Shown here piece by piece: positions 24,200-33,091 of a stretch of 64,000 nucleotides of DNA (positions are counted from its first letter, which is position 1; each line of letters starts with the position of its first letter). Below the pieces are notes generated by a model that saw nothing but the letters and a program-made list of their open reading frames with translations, ran no database searches and was not told where the DNA came from. A program made the position numbers and the translations under genes. The stretch is from Allofournierella massiliensis (lineage in GTDB: Bacteria > Bacillota > Clostridia > Oscillospirales > Ruminococcaceae): contig NZ_SLUM01000006.1 of the NCBI RefSeq assembly GCF_004345265.1, positions 1 through 64,000 on the forward strand, given 5' to 3'.

Positions 24200-24249
24200 A
24201 AAAAGCCGCTGCCTTTCCTCCGAAAAAGGAAGGGCAGCGGCTTTTTTTG
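24200..24249. terminator. Bidirectional terminator
   Basis: A long near-perfect stem (AAAAGCCGCTGCCTTTCCT with its complement) is flanked by an A run and a T run, closing both the MATE gene and the convergent ATPase operon. Confidence 0.85.
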
Positions 24250-24255
24250 TTTGGG

Positions 24256-25788
24256 TTACAGCTCCAGTGCTTCACCGGATACATCGTTCCGGGCGACACG
24301 GGCGGCGGCGATTTCGCCCAGCAGGGCATTCTCGGTGTCTGCGAAGAGCAGGTCCTTGTTGTGGGCAAAGTAGGCTTCGCAGCCAAAGGTTTCGATGTAC
24401 CAGGAGGTGTAGAAGCCCGCGGTGAGCTCGGTGGCGAAGATCACCAGCTCCTGGCTGCCGGGCAGGCTTTCGTCCAGAAAGGCGAAAGCGTTCGCCAGAT
24501 AGCTCCCGGTCTCATCGGCAGCAGCAGCCCGCTGGTTCAGCGTTTCGGCAAACAGCTCCTTCAGCCGGTCGAAGGGCTCGGCGGGGGCCTCCAGCTCCAG
24601 CGTGTGCAGGTAGCCTTCCAGTGTGCGGGCTGCCTGATTCAGCAGCTGCATGCCCTGCCGGTCGGCGCTTCCCGCTTCCTTTTTGGCGGCGATCTGCCGA
24701 TCCAGCCCCGCCAGCTCGTTGGTCAGAATCTGGACGGCGGGAGTCTGACCCAGCGCGGCTTTTACCCGCAGCAGGCTTTCATGCAGCAGGCCCGCCAGCT
24801 GATCCAGCTGCCAGGCAGTGCGGGCACTTTCGTTCAGGCGGGAGAGTACCAGCCCCAGCACGCTGAGTTTTTCGTCAAAAGGCGCGGCGGCCAGCTCTCG
24901 GGCTCGCAGGGGCTCCCAGCTGCTGTTCAGAATCTCCTCCACCCGGTAGACCCGGCGGTATTTGGCGTACAGCTCCAGATAGTTGGCAAAGTCCTTGGCG
25001 ATGGCGGGCATCTGCAGATACTGGCCAACCACCTCCCGGTCAGCGGTAAGACCCAGGGCTTCATAAGTATGCAGAATTTCGGAAAGATCCTCCCAGCCGC
25101 GGGCGGTGACGAACTGCATGCCCTCCGGCCCGGCTTCCACTTTGTAGAAGTGGTCCTTGCGGATGTCCAGATAGGAGAGAATGGCCCCATGAATGCCCCG
25201 GCGCAGGGCGTATTCCTTCCATGCGGCATAGTCTTCCTTCACGTCAATGCGCTTGACCCGGTCCAGTGTTACCACGTCGAACTCCCGCACCGATTTGTTA
25301 TACTCCGGCGGGTTGCCCGCGGCGGCGATGATCCAGCCTTCCGGCAGCCGCTGGTTGCCGAAGGTTTTGCACTGCAAAAATTGCAGCATCATGGGGGCCA
25401 GCGTTTCCGAGATGCAGTTCACCTCGTCCAGAAAGAGGATGCCCTCCCTGCGGCCGCTTCGCTCCATGGCCTGCCATACCGCCGCCAGAATCTCGCTCAT
25501 GGTGTACTCGGTTACGGCGTATTCCTTCCCGCCGAAGTTGCGGTGCTCGATGAAGGGCAGGCCCAGCGCGCTCTGGCGGGTGTGGTGGGTGATGGTGTAG
25601 GCCACCAGATCAATGTCCAGCTCATTCGCGATCTGTTCCATGATCTGGGTTTTGCCGATGCCCGGAGGGCCCATCAGCAGAATGGGCCGCTGGCGCACGG
25701 CGGGAATGCGATAGGCGCCGAATTCGTCCTTGGCCAGGTAGGCGCGCACCGTGTTGATGATTTCCTGTTTGGCTCGTTTGATGTTCAT
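24256..25788 (-). CDS. MoxR-type AAA+ ATPase
   Basis: The 510-residue protein has an AAA+ module in its first 300 residues with Walker A GPPGIGKTQ and Walker B ILFLDEVNC, then a helical C-terminal region of about 200 residues without recognised motifs. MoxR-type ATPases work with VWA-domain partners as chaperones for metal insertion or complex assembly, and the gene directly upstream encodes such a partner. The intergenic gap is four bases. The long tail is larger than in classical MoxR and may bind a specific client. Confidence 0.85.
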   Translation of the reverse strand: MNIKRAKQEIINTVRAYLAKDEFGAYRIPAVRQRPILLMGPPGIGKTQIMEQIANELDIDLVAYTITHHTRQSALGLPFIEHRNFGGKEYAVTEYTMSEILAAVWQAMERSGRREGILFLDEVNCISETLAPMMLQFLQCKTFGNQRLPEGWIIAAAGNPPEYNKSVREFDVVTLDRVKRIDVKEDYAAWKEYALRRGIHGAILSYLDIRKDHFYKVEAGPEGMQFVTARGWEDLSEILHTYEALGLTADREVVGQYLQMPAIAKDFANYLELYAKYRRVYRVEEILNSSWEPLRARELAAAPFDEKLSVLGLVLSRLNESARTAWQLDQLAGLLHESLLRVKAALGQTPAVQILTNELAGLDRQIAAKKEAGSADRQGMQLLNQAARTLEGYLHTLELEAPAEPFDRLKELFAETLNQRAAAADETGSYLANAFAFLDESLPGSQELVIFATELTAGFYTSWYIETFGCEAYFAHNKDLLFADTENALLGEIAAARVARNDVSGEALEL

Positions 25789-25792
25789 AGCA

Positions 25793-27127
25793 TTATGCTC
25801 CTTGTGTGGGCTGGATGGTGGCTTCGGTGAGCTCGTCCTCGTCGATCAGCAGGCGGATGCCCCAGGGTGGCACCCGTTCCGGGTTCCCCTGGCCTGCCAG
25901 CATCACGAACACCGCGTCGTAGGGCGGACGTTTGGCGGGGTAAACGCCCAGACCGTCGGTGAAATACAAAATTCCTTTCAGGTGGCGGAAGGCGCCCTCC
26001 TCCCGCAGCTTGTTCACATGCGCGAATACCGGGCGGAAGTCGGTGGCGCTTTGGCCGATCAGCTCAAAATGCTCCATATAATCCGCCAGCTCCTCGGCGC
26101 TGGTGATGATTTTGTCTGCCCGCAGCTGGTCGTCGCATTGGAGAATGCGCAGCTGAAAGCGGCGGAAGAAGCTCTCAGTATTTTTCAAAATAGCGTAGGT
26201 ATAGGAAAGAAAGCTGCGCACCAGCGCGCCGGAGGTGGACATGGAGGTATCAATGGCGATCACCAGATCCTCAATCCGCCGTGCCTCCCGGGTTTCCAGC
26301 GGTTCGATCAGCGGCATGTTGCCGTAGCGGCGCAGGCCGTAGGTGTAGTAGCCGTAGTCGAAGGAATCCACATCCACGCTCATCTCTTCGCCCAGCACCG
26401 CGAACCGGTGCAGAAAGGCCTTATAGTTGGCGGTGGGGCGGTTTTCCACCCGCAGCCGTTCCAATACCGCGTCGCCGCCTGCGCCCGCCTCGGTGTACAT
26501 GGTTTCCAGCTGGGTCTGGATGCGCTCGGCAATGTTCTGCCACTGGCTGGATGCGTTCTGCTCCTGCTCGTCGTTCTGCGCCCGCTCCCACAGCCGGTGA
26601 TCATCCTCCAGAAACTCCCGTGCAAGGGTGGCTCTGTCCATTTCGTCCAGCGGATGGCGGCGGAAGTACCGGTAGACGGCCTCAGCGGTGATCACCTTCA
26701 TCTCCGCCTGCAAAAGACCGTACCAGTGGGCCCGGCGGGGCCGGGGTGTGGCCGGGGTCAGGCAGCGCTGGGGCAGGGAGTCCAGAATGGACTCCACCGC
26801 GATGTCGCAGGCAAGATCCCACAGTTCGCCGTCCCGCCCGGCCTTTTTGGGCGGGTGACGCAGCATGCAGTGCAGCAGGCTGTGCAGATAAGCCCGGCAG
26901 ACCAGGCTGCGGGCCCGCTCGTACCGCTGGGCCAGCCAGGCTCCGTTGTAATAAAGACCGGTGCCATCGGTGGCAAGGCTCTGGGTGGGTTCGCGGGTGC
27001 TCAGCGGCAGGCTGCAAAGCGCCGCATCCAGAAAGGGCAGGTTCAGATACAGCTCGCTGCGGGCTGCGATCAGAATTTTCTGGCCAATCTCCGGCCAGGG
27101 GTCATGTCGTTGTTCTTGTTGCATCAT
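25793..27127 (-). CDS. VWA-like domain protein with a metallopeptidase-like N-terminus (DUF2201)
   Basis: The 444-residue product has an N-terminal domain with a zinc-protease-like signature (HSLLHCMLRHP, then WDLACDIAVE), matching DUF2201 putative metallopeptidases. The C-terminal half is a von Willebrand A-like fold whose MIDAS motif DTSMS appears in LVIAIDTSMSTSG. The ATG at 27127 has GAGG overlapping the previous stop and is preferred to a GTG four codons earlier. With the MoxR ATPase next door it forms the familiar ATPase/VWA module, likely acting as an ATP-driven chaperone or remodelling complex in the cytoplasm. The client is not known. Confidence 0.8.
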   Translation of the reverse strand: MMQQEQRHDPWPEIGQKILIAARSELYLNLPFLDAALCSLPLSTREPTQSLATDGTGLYYNGAWLAQRYERARSLVCRAYLHSLLHCMLRHPPKKAGRDGELWDLACDIAVESILDSLPQRCLTPATPRPRRAHWYGLLQAEMKVITAEAVYRYFRRHPLDEMDRATLAREFLEDDHRLWERAQNDEQEQNASSQWQNIAERIQTQLETMYTEAGAGGDAVLERLRVENRPTANYKAFLHRFAVLGEEMSVDVDSFDYGYYTYGLRRYGNMPLIEPLETREARRIEDLVIAIDTSMSTSGALVRSFLSYTYAILKNTESFFRRFQLRILQCDDQLRADKIITSAEELADYMEHFELIGQSATDFRPVFAHVNKLREEGAFRHLKGILYFTDGLGVYPAKRPPYDAVFVMLAGQGNPERVPPWGIRLLIDEDELTEATIQPTQGA

Positions 27128-27135
27128 AAAGTGCC

Positions 27136-28116
27136 TCACAGGTCAAAGGATCGGGCACGGGGCGCGCCGAACCGCCGGTTCTGGTATTCCAGCAGAAGGC
27201 CCAGAGCCTCGGTGCGGCGGGCGGTGCGGGCCATCTCGCAGCCCTCGGCCAGCGCCGGCCGGCCCAGCAGATCCAGACTCAGCAAAAAGGAGAGGGGAGC
27301 GGTGTCCGCCTCGGTCAGCACCAGCTCCAGCACCTGTTCGGTGTGCTGTTCCAAACAGGAAAGATAGGCCGTGCGGGCAGTTTCGCTCAGCTGCACCGGA
27401 AAGCGCAGCCGGTCCATCGCCATGCGCACCGCCAGCGAAAATTCGTGGGTGCGCAGCAAAAGATCCAGCGAAGCGTCGTACTGGTCATAACGGAAACAGT
27501 GACCATCAAAGCTCTGGCGGCACAGGTAACCCACGCCCCGGATGTTGTAATGGAAGATGTGGGGGGCGGCCATCTCCTCGTAGTCCTCGTCGTAGGCGGG
27601 GAAAAACAGCCGGCACTCCGGCCCGGCGGCGGGGGCAAAGCACAGCTCCAGCTCGCCGGAATACTCCTGCAGCAGTCCCCGCAGGCAGCGGCATTCCTCC
27701 GCCGGTGCGGTCAGGGTCATCCGCCGCAACGAAAAGCAGTTCATGAAAGCGTCGGTGCCTACGGTCTGCAAATGGCCGCCGATCTCCAGCGCCTCCAGCC
27801 CGGTGCAGCCGTAAAAGGCATAGTTGCCCAGAGAGAGGGCCTTTTGGGGCAGGCGTACCATCCGCAGGGCCGCCGCATCATGGGCGGGAAGTTCCTCACC
27901 GCCGCTGGTCAGGCGCAGCGTAAAAGCTCCCTCCGGCAGCTGCTTTGGTTCTCTGGCACTGAAAACGTAATCCCCCAGGCGGATGATGGGCAGGCCGTCC
28001 AGCTCATCCGGCAAAAGCAGCTGGGGAGCGCTGGTTTCGCAGCGCAGCAGGGCAACGCCGCCCGCCTCCCGGCAGCAGGTGAGCAGCGCGTCGCATTCAG
28101 CGGGCACAGAACGCAT
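27136..28116 (-). CDS. BspA-type leucine-rich-repeat protein of the ATPase/VWA operon
   Basis: The 326-residue protein has no signal peptide and carries a BspA-like LRR pair in the middle (LGNYAFYGCTGLEALEI, then VGTDAFMNCFSLRRMTL). The C-terminal half is helical with repeated LSFLLSLDLLG-type segments resembling ankyrin-like or HEAT-like packing; no enzyme motif is visible. It is first in the operon, behind a good promoter, and its stop lies inside the ribosome site of the VWA gene. I infer a substrate-recognition or scaffold role for the ATPase/VWA pair, but this is only context. Confidence 0.6.
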   Translation of the reverse strand: MRSVPAECDALLTCCREAGGVALLRCETSAPQLLLPDELDGLPIIRLGDYVFSAREPKQLPEGAFTLRLTSGGEELPAHDAAALRMVRLPQKALSLGNYAFYGCTGLEALEIGGHLQTVGTDAFMNCFSLRRMTLTAPAEECRCLRGLLQEYSGELELCFAPAAGPECRLFFPAYDEDYEEMAAPHIFHYNIRGVGYLCRQSFDGHCFRYDQYDASLDLLLRTHEFSLAVRMAMDRLRFPVQLSETARTAYLSCLEQHTEQVLELVLTEADTAPLSFLLSLDLLGRPALAEGCEMARTARRTEALGLLLEYQNRRFGAPRARSFDL

Positions 28117-28178
28117 GGATACAGACTCCTTTGTTTCAGATTCATCCCGGGCAAACCACTCGGGAAATGGTTGTTTAT

Positions 28179-28206
28179 ATTATACCACATTGGTGGAGAA
28201 AGACAA
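28179..28206 (-). promoter_or_regulatory. Promoter of the LRR/VWA/ATPase operon
   Basis: On the minus strand, TTGTCT (28201-28206) and a perfect TATAAT (28179-28184) are separated by 16 bases, about 60 bases upstream of the LRR gene. Confidence 0.65.
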
Positions 28207-28217
28207 CGGCATGGGCG

Positions 28218-28262
28218 CAAAAAAGCCCCGCATCCGGCTTGGACGACCGATGGATGCGGGGG
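28218..28262 (-). terminator. Terminator of the acyltransferase gene
   Basis: On the minus strand a CCCCGCATCC/GGATGCGGGG stem is followed by CTTTTTT, just beyond the acyltransferase stop and just upstream of the LRR operon promoter. Confidence 0.75.
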
Positions 28263-28272
28263 AAAATAAAAA

Positions 28273-29279
28273 TCAGCGTGCGGGGCGACTTGACGGAAGG
28301 CCCTTCCGCGAAAGGAAAAGGAGGTTCAGTCGGGGGGCACAGAGGGTAGGGGCAAACAGTGCGGCCGTAAACCGGTTGCCCAGTGCAGCGCAGAGAAACA
28401 GTGCTGTACATGCAGCCAAAACAATTCCCTCCGCGGAACCTGGCCCGGGATGAAGCGCGCCCATCGACCGAACAAAGAACCCGTGCAGAAGAAACACCGG
28501 CAGCGTGTGTTGCCCAAGGGACGCAAGGAAGGGCAGCGGGTGTTTGGGCACGATGCGCAAAAGCAGAAGAATCCACGCGGCGCCGGTGGCCAGCAGGATA
28601 ACCCGCAGTTCCAGATCATAATGCGCGCCCTTGTAAGAGCAGCTGGCATAGAACCAGACGCTGCGCACCGCCGCCCGTCGCAGCCAGAGCATTACACCGG
28701 AAATCAGAATCCAGCCGCCCAGTACCGGGAACAGTCTGAAATTGGAAATCTGCGCCAGCCGGCTGCGCAGGCTTTTCAGTTCACCGCCCGCCGCAAGGTG
28801 GCCGGCAGCGAAAAAAGGCAGCAGCACCAGCGTGCGGGAAAGGCTCATGCCGTAGCCGATGGTCGGGTCAAACCCAGCGGCCATGGCCGCTGCCAGGCAG
28901 CCCGGGAATTTTTGACACCGTCGATCAGGGGAAGAAGCAGTGTCCAGAGCATCATGGAAAACAGATACCACAGCAGCCAGTAGGGGGTGGTATATTGCAG
29001 CGGAGCCTTGCCATGCAGCACCAGCCGGTCAAACAGCAGATACAGTGTCTGATACACCAGATAGGGGTAGAGCAGCCGCCGGAAAAACCGTTCCGCATCG
29101 AACCGGGCAAACCAGCCGGAGCAGAACACGAACGCCGGCATGTGGAAGGAGTAAATCAGCCGGTACAGCCAGGCGGCGGCAGGGCCGCCCACCAGCTCCA
29201 GCAAATGACCGAATACCACCAGAAAAATCAGGATGCCCTTCAGATTGTCAAACCGGGCGTCCCGCTGAGAAATTGCCAT
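28273..29279 (-). pseudogene. Acyltransferase-3 family membrane protein, frameshifted
   Basis: The first part (start at 29279, AGAAGG upstream) reads RFDNLKGILIFLVVFGHLLEL and FCSGWFARFD, the first helices and active-site histidine region of acyltransferase-3 proteins, which O-acylate glycans or lipids. Near 28905-28925 the frame is lost: the first frame turns into Trp/Arg-rich nonsense, while the -1/+1-related frame continues as LAAAMAAGFDPTIGYGMSLSRTLVLLPFFAAGH and on through six more helices to 28273. Joining the two gives a normal length near 335 residues. A one-base deletion close to the GCTGCCTGG run explains it. It is either a recent pseudogene or a sequencing error. Confidence 0.75.
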
Positions 29280-29458
29280 AAAAGATGCCTTCTTTTTCAA
29301 TTGGTTCCGCACCTTTTTTCGGGCGCGACCGCTACCGATTGTAGCACATTCTGCCGGGCAATGCAAAGGGCTTTTTGACGGTTCTGTTGCCTTTTTCACA
29401 GCGGGATGCTAAAATGGAAAAAAGCGGGCTCTGGCGCGCAAAAAAGGAGATGTTGTTG

Positions 29459-29779
29459 ATGATTATCACCACTACCCCCTCGGTGGAGGGACGTACCATT
29501 CAGGAATACAAGGGTGTTGTATTCGGCGAGGTTATTTCCGGCGTGAATATTTTCCGGGATTTCGGCGCCGGGCTGAGCAATATCTTCGGTGGGCGCAGTG
29601 CCGGATATGAGGAAGAACTGCAGAATGCCCGCAACCAGGCGCTGGAGGAGATGAGTGCCCGTGCGGCCCGCCTTGGCGCAGATGCAGTGGTTGGCGTGGA
29701 CGTGGACTACGAGGTACTGGGCAGCGACAACGGTATGCTGATGGTGAACGTATCCGGTACTGCGGTAGTTCTGGATTGA
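29459..29779 (+). CDS. YbjQ family (heavy-metal-binding, UPF0145) protein
   Basis: The 106-residue protein is a full YbjQ/UPF0145 member: [27 protein letters not shown] at the start, [12 protein letters not shown] in the middle, and [19 protein letters not shown] near the end. These proteins form pentamers and have been suggested to bind metals, but their role is unproven. The ATG at 29459 is preferred over the one at 29450 because AAGGAG needs spacing. It is a single-gene unit with a terminator at 29802. Confidence 0.85.
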   Translation: MIITTTPSVEGRTIQEYKGVVFGEVISGVNIFRDFGAGLSNIFGGRSAGYEEELQNARNQALEEMSARAARLGADAVVGVDVDYEVLGSDNGMLMVNVSGTAVVLD

Positions 29780-29801
29780 TCTGCATTGAACGGCAAAAAA
29801 A

Positions 29802-29847
29802 GAAAAGGGCCCGCCTCGGGAAGGTTTCCCCGGGGCGGGCCCTTTTG
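29802..29847 (+). terminator. Terminator of the YbjQ gene
   Basis: AAAAGGGCCCGCC and GGCGGGCCCTTTT pair with a 18-base loop and are followed by TTTTGT. Confidence 0.8.
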
Positions 29848-30052
29848 TACGCCATGAAAACACAATATCACAGCATCTTCATAAAGTGGGGCGATCTTTC
29901 ACAGGCATCACACGATTTATTCAGCTGCAGTTAAAAAATGGCCGGTACAATACAAAGCGTAAGGTTCACTGCTCTCAACCTAGTAAAAGGGCAGACAAAA
30001 TACAATCCGCTGCCGGCCCCAGCAAAAACGGCGGGCGGCGGTTTATATAAAT

Positions 30053-30087
30053 AAAACACCCGGAGAAGTCGTTCTCCGGGTGTTTTT
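30053..30087. terminator. Terminator of coaX
   Basis: AAAACACCCGGAGAA and TTCTCCGGGTGTTTT form a 15-bp stem with a tiny loop, T-flanked on both strands, seven bases after the coaX stop. Confidence 0.85.
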
Positions 30088-30094
30088 GTCTGGG

Positions 30095-30868
30095 TTATTT
30101 CTGCTGGTTTTTCTGGTAAATGAGCAGCAGGCCCTTCAAAAGCAGCGCGTCATCAATGATGATCTTGTGGCGGCAGTGGGGCACGATCACATTGGCAAGA
30201 CCGCCGGTGGCAACCACGGTCACCGGCTCACCCAGTTCCTCTTGAATACGGTCGATCAGACCGTCCAGGCAGGCGGCGTTGCCGTGGATGATGCCGCTCT
30301 TCATGCACTCGATGGTGTTTTTGCCGATCAGGCGGCGGGGAGAATCCAGGCTGATTTTCGGCAGCTGGGAGGTGTGGCGCACCAGCGCCTCCAGCGAGGC
30401 GTTCACGCCCGGCAGAATCATGCCGCCGATGTAGCTTTTCTCCGCATCCAGCACCTCCACGGTGGTGGCGGTGCCCAGATCCACGATCACCAGCGGTACC
30501 GGATAATCCCGGATGCCCGCCACGGCGCATACCACACGGTCGCTGCCCAGCTGGGCGGGGTTGTCCATCTTGATGTGCAGCCCGTTCTTCACGCCGGGGC
30601 CCACCACCATGGCCTCATGGCCGGTGACGGTGCGCACCGCCTGGCAGATCAGATTGGTGATGGGCGGCACCACCGACGAGATGATCACGCCTTCCAAAGT
30701 GTCCATATTCACGTTGTAAAGTTCCAGCACGTTTTTGATGCTGATTGCGTATTCCAGCGAGGTTTTTCCCAGATCGGTGGAAAGCCGTTCCACAAAAACA
30801 ATATTTTCCTCCGATTCCAGGTAGCCGATTACGATGTTAGTATTGCCGATGTCCAGTGCAAGGATCAT
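30095..30868 (-). CDS. coaX: Type III pantothenate kinase
   Basis: The 257-residue protein is a CoaX-type pantothenate kinase of the ASKHA fold. The N-terminal phosphate motif MILALDIGNTNIVIGYLE, the GSDRVV pantothenate-side segment and the second phosphate motif IVDLGTATTVEV are all present. It phosphorylates pantothenate in the first step of coenzyme A synthesis, and this type is not feedback-inhibited by CoA and uses a monovalent cation. It follows the ECF transporter gene by 29 bases, and coaBC is transcribed divergently from the same region, so uptake and the first three CoA steps are clustered. Confidence 0.95.
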   Translation of the reverse strand: MILALDIGNTNIVIGYLESEENIVFVERLSTDLGKTSLEYAISIKNVLELYNVNMDTLEGVIISSVVPPITNLICQAVRTVTGHEAMVVGPGVKNGLHIKMDNPAQLGSDRVVCAVAGIRDYPVPLVIVDLGTATTVEVLDAEKSYIGGMILPGVNASLEALVRHTSQLPKISLDSPRRLIGKNTIECMKSGIIHGNAACLDGLIDRIQEELGEPVTVVATGGLANVIVPHCRHKIIIDDALLLKGLLLIYQKNQQK

Positions 30869-30897
30869 ATATCAAAACTCCTCGATCTATGAAAAAA

Positions 30898-31545
30898 TCA
30901 GGCCTTGGTGCTGGCAAAGCGCAGCAGCGGCCGGCCCACCAGCGCCACGATGATGGTGGCGACAATGGCTTCAGGAACGCCCTGCAGCCCGATGATGGAC
31001 AGGATGAAGGGGTACACTGCATCTGCCGCAATGCCCTTGGCCGCGCCATAGCTTTCGCCGAAGAACACGAAGATCAGGTTCATCACCAGCAGGGTGTTGG
31101 TCATGGAGCCAACAAAGCCGGCTACGCCCAGGCTCATGGTGAGCTTGCCGGGTGTAGAACCCAGCAGCCGCTTCAGGCCGATAAATACAAAATACGGAAG
31201 CACACCCACCAGAATGCGGGGCACAAGGCAGATCAGAAGGCTGGCCCAGTTGCCGTGCACGTCGCCCAGGCTGTAAAAGGGGGTGAACACGAACGAGGTT
31301 ACGTTGGGGGCCACCGTGTTGTTCACCAAACTGGTGAGGCCGAACACGCCGCCCAGCACTGCACCCTTGCGGGGGCCGAGAAGCACCGAGCCCAGAATTA
31401 CCGGGATGTGGATGATGGTTGCCCGCATGAAGCCAAGCGGGATGTAGCCCAGAAAGGGTACCATGGCCATAGCAATGATAATGGCCGAAAAAAGGGCGAG
31501 CTGCACCAGCCCGCGCGAGTTGTGCGCAGTTCCGTTTTTGTACAT
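30898..31545 (-). CDS. ECF transporter S component, probable pantothenate transporter
   Basis: The 215-residue protein has six hydrophobic segments and begins with LVQLALFSAIIIAMAMVPFLGYIPLGFMRATI, the pattern of ECF S components (substrate-binding subunits that share an energising module). The loop ATIIHIPVILGSVLLGPRKGAVLGGVFGL resembles PanT and related S components. Its position between coaX and coaBC makes pantothenate the likely substrate, an inference from context. The ATG at 31545 with AAGGAGG ten bases before it is used rather than the earlier TTG. The shared EcfA/EcfT genes are not in the window. Confidence 0.8.
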   Translation of the reverse strand: MYKNGTAHNSRGLVQLALFSAIIIAMAMVPFLGYIPLGFMRATIIHIPVILGSVLLGPRKGAVLGGVFGLTSLVNNTVAPNVTSFVFTPFYSLGDVHGNWASLLICLVPRILVGVLPYFVFIGLKRLLGSTPGKLTMSLGVAGFVGSMTNTLLVMNLIFVFFGESYGAAKGIAADAVYPFILSIIGLQGVPEAIVATIIVALVGRPLLRFASTKA

Positions 31546-31697
31546 ATTCAATTGTCCTCCTTGTTATTATTCCCGAAATCGGGATACAATACGCTGTTCA
31601 GTATAGCACCAAACCCGAAGCAAAACAAGAAAAGAATGGAACTTTTTTGCCCGGCAGCGGCTTTGGGCCAACACCTTCCGCAGGTGCATTTTTGTGT

Positions 31698-31703
31698 TAT
31701 AAT
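31698..31703 (+). promoter_or_regulatory. Extended -10 promoter of coaBC
   Basis: TGTTATAAT gives a perfect -10 with TG extension, 54 bases before the coaBC start; the -35 region is poor. Confidence 0.5.
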
Positions 31704-31756
31704 AGAAAACAGACAAAACCGGGCTTTTGCAGCCCCGAAAAAGGAGAAACGGCAAC

Positions 31757-32956
31757 ATGCTCAAGGGAAAACATGTGGTGCTGGCGGTCACCGGCGGCAT
31801 CGCGGCATATAAAATGGCCACCATGGCAAGCCTGCTGGTGAAGCAGCACGCGGACGTTCAGGTGCTGATGACCCAAAACGCCACCAACTTCATCAACCCC
31901 ATCACCTTCGAGACCCTCACCGGCCACAAATGTCTGGTGGATACCTTCGACCGGAACTTTGAGTTCAATGTGGAGCATGTGTCGGTGGCAAAGCAGGCGG
32001 ACATTGCTCTGGTAGCCCCTGCCACCGCCAACGTGATCGGTAAGCTGGCCAATGGTCTGGCGGACGATATGCTCACCACCACCCTGCTGGCCTGCAAGTG
32101 CAAAAAGCTGGTGGCGCCGGCCATGAATACCCAAATGTACGAAAACCCCATCGTGCAGGACAATCTGAAAAAGCTGGAGCACTACGGCATGGAGCTGATC
32201 CAGCCGGTGGCCGGCCATCTGGCCTGCGGCGACAGCGGTATGGGCAAGATGGTGGAGCCGGAGGTGATGCTCCAGTACATCCTGCGGGATCTGGCGCTGG
32301 AAAAGGACATGCAGGGCCTGAAGGTGCTGGTCACCGCCGGGCCTACTCAGGAGGCCATCGACCCGGTGCGTTATATCACCAACCATTCCACCGGCACCAT
32401 GGGCTATCAGCTGGCCCGCAACTGCATGCTGCGGGGCGCTGAGGTCACACTGGTCACCGGCCGCACCGCCCTGACCCCGCCCCCCTTCGTAAAGGTGATT
32501 CCGGTGGTGAGCGCCCAGGAAATGTATGAAGCGGTGACCAGCCGTGCCGCGGAGCAGGATATCATCATCAAGGCTGCCGCCGTGGCGGATTACCGCCCGG
32601 CCACCGTGGCCAGCGAAAAGATCAAGAAGGCGGAGGGCGGCTTTGCCATTCCGCTGGAGCGCACGCAGGATATCCTGCGCAGTCTGGGCGAAGCAAAGCC
32701 CGCGGGGCAGTTTCTGTGCGGCTTTGCCATGGAGACCCAGAATCTGGAGGAGAACGCCCGCAAAAAGCTGGAGACCAAGAATCTGGATCTGGTGGTGGGC
32801 AACAACGTGAAGGTGGCCGGCTCGGGCTTCGGTGCGGGCACCAATGTGATCACCTTCATCACAAAGGAAGGCGCAGAGCCCCAGCCCCAGATGGACAAGG
32901 CCCAGGTGGCCGGCTGCATTGTGGACAAGATTCTGGCCATGCGGGCAGCAAAGTGA
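31757..32956 (+). CDS. coaBC: Bifunctional phosphopantothenoylcysteine decarboxylase/phosphopantothenate-cysteine ligase
   Basis: The 399-residue protein joins CoaC (about 1-185) and CoaB (about 186-399). CoaC, an FMN decarboxylase, shows TGGIAAYK, NVEHVSVAKQAD with the catalytic histidine, the APATANVIGKLANGLADD block, PAMNTQMYENP and the flap cysteine in HLACGDSG. CoaB shows TAGPTQEAIDPVRYITNHSTGTMG and the NNV segment for CTP use. It makes 4'-phosphopantetheine from phosphopantothenate and cysteine. AAGGAG precedes the ATG. It is divergent from the pantothenate transporter/coaX pair, completing a CoA cluster. Confidence 0.95.
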   Translation: MLKGKHVVLAVTGGIAAYKMATMASLLVKQHADVQVLMTQNATNFINPITFETLTGHKCLVDTFDRNFEFNVEHVSVAKQADIALVAPATANVIGKLANGLADDMLTTTLLACKCKKLVAPAMNTQMYENPIVQDNLKKLEHYGMELIQPVAGHLACGDSGMGKMVEPEVMLQYILRDLALEKDMQGLKVLVTAGPTQEAIDPVRYITNHSTGTMGYQLARNCMLRGAEVTLVTGRTALTPPPFVKVIPVVSAQEMYEAVTSRAAEQDIIIKAAAVADYRPATVASEKIKKAEGGFAIPLERTQDILRSLGEAKPAGQFLCGFAMETQNLEENARKKLETKNLDLVVGNNVKVAGSGFGAGTNVITFITKEGAEPQPQMDKAQVAGCIVDKILAMRAAK

Positions 32957-33008
32957 GTTTGGCTGCTTCGGCTGATTCCACTTAAATGTATATTAATTAC
33001 GAAGAACA

Positions 33009-33052
33009 AAAAGAGTGCGTTGCCCTGAACGGAGGGCGGCGCACTCTTTTTG
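33009..33052. terminator. Bidirectional terminator after coaBC
   Basis: AAAAGAGTGCG and CGCACTCTTTTT pair, with extra pairing inside the loop; the element also serves the convergent GntR gene. Confidence 0.85.
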
Positions 33053-33091
33053 TGTGCTCTGTTATGGGGAAGGGAGTGGGGGAGCAAGCAC

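Larger units (their letters stand above)
29780..30094. other. Intergenic region with two terminators and little else
   Basis: Between the convergent YbjQ and coaX genes lie two terminators (29802-29847 and 30053-30087). The 200 bases between them hold no reading frame with a ribosome site and no tRNA-like fold that I can see. Confidence 0.6.

Noticed and set aside
28175-28576. Small frames near the acyltransferase end
   Set aside because: They overlap the acyltransferase and the terminator on the same strand and have no start signals.
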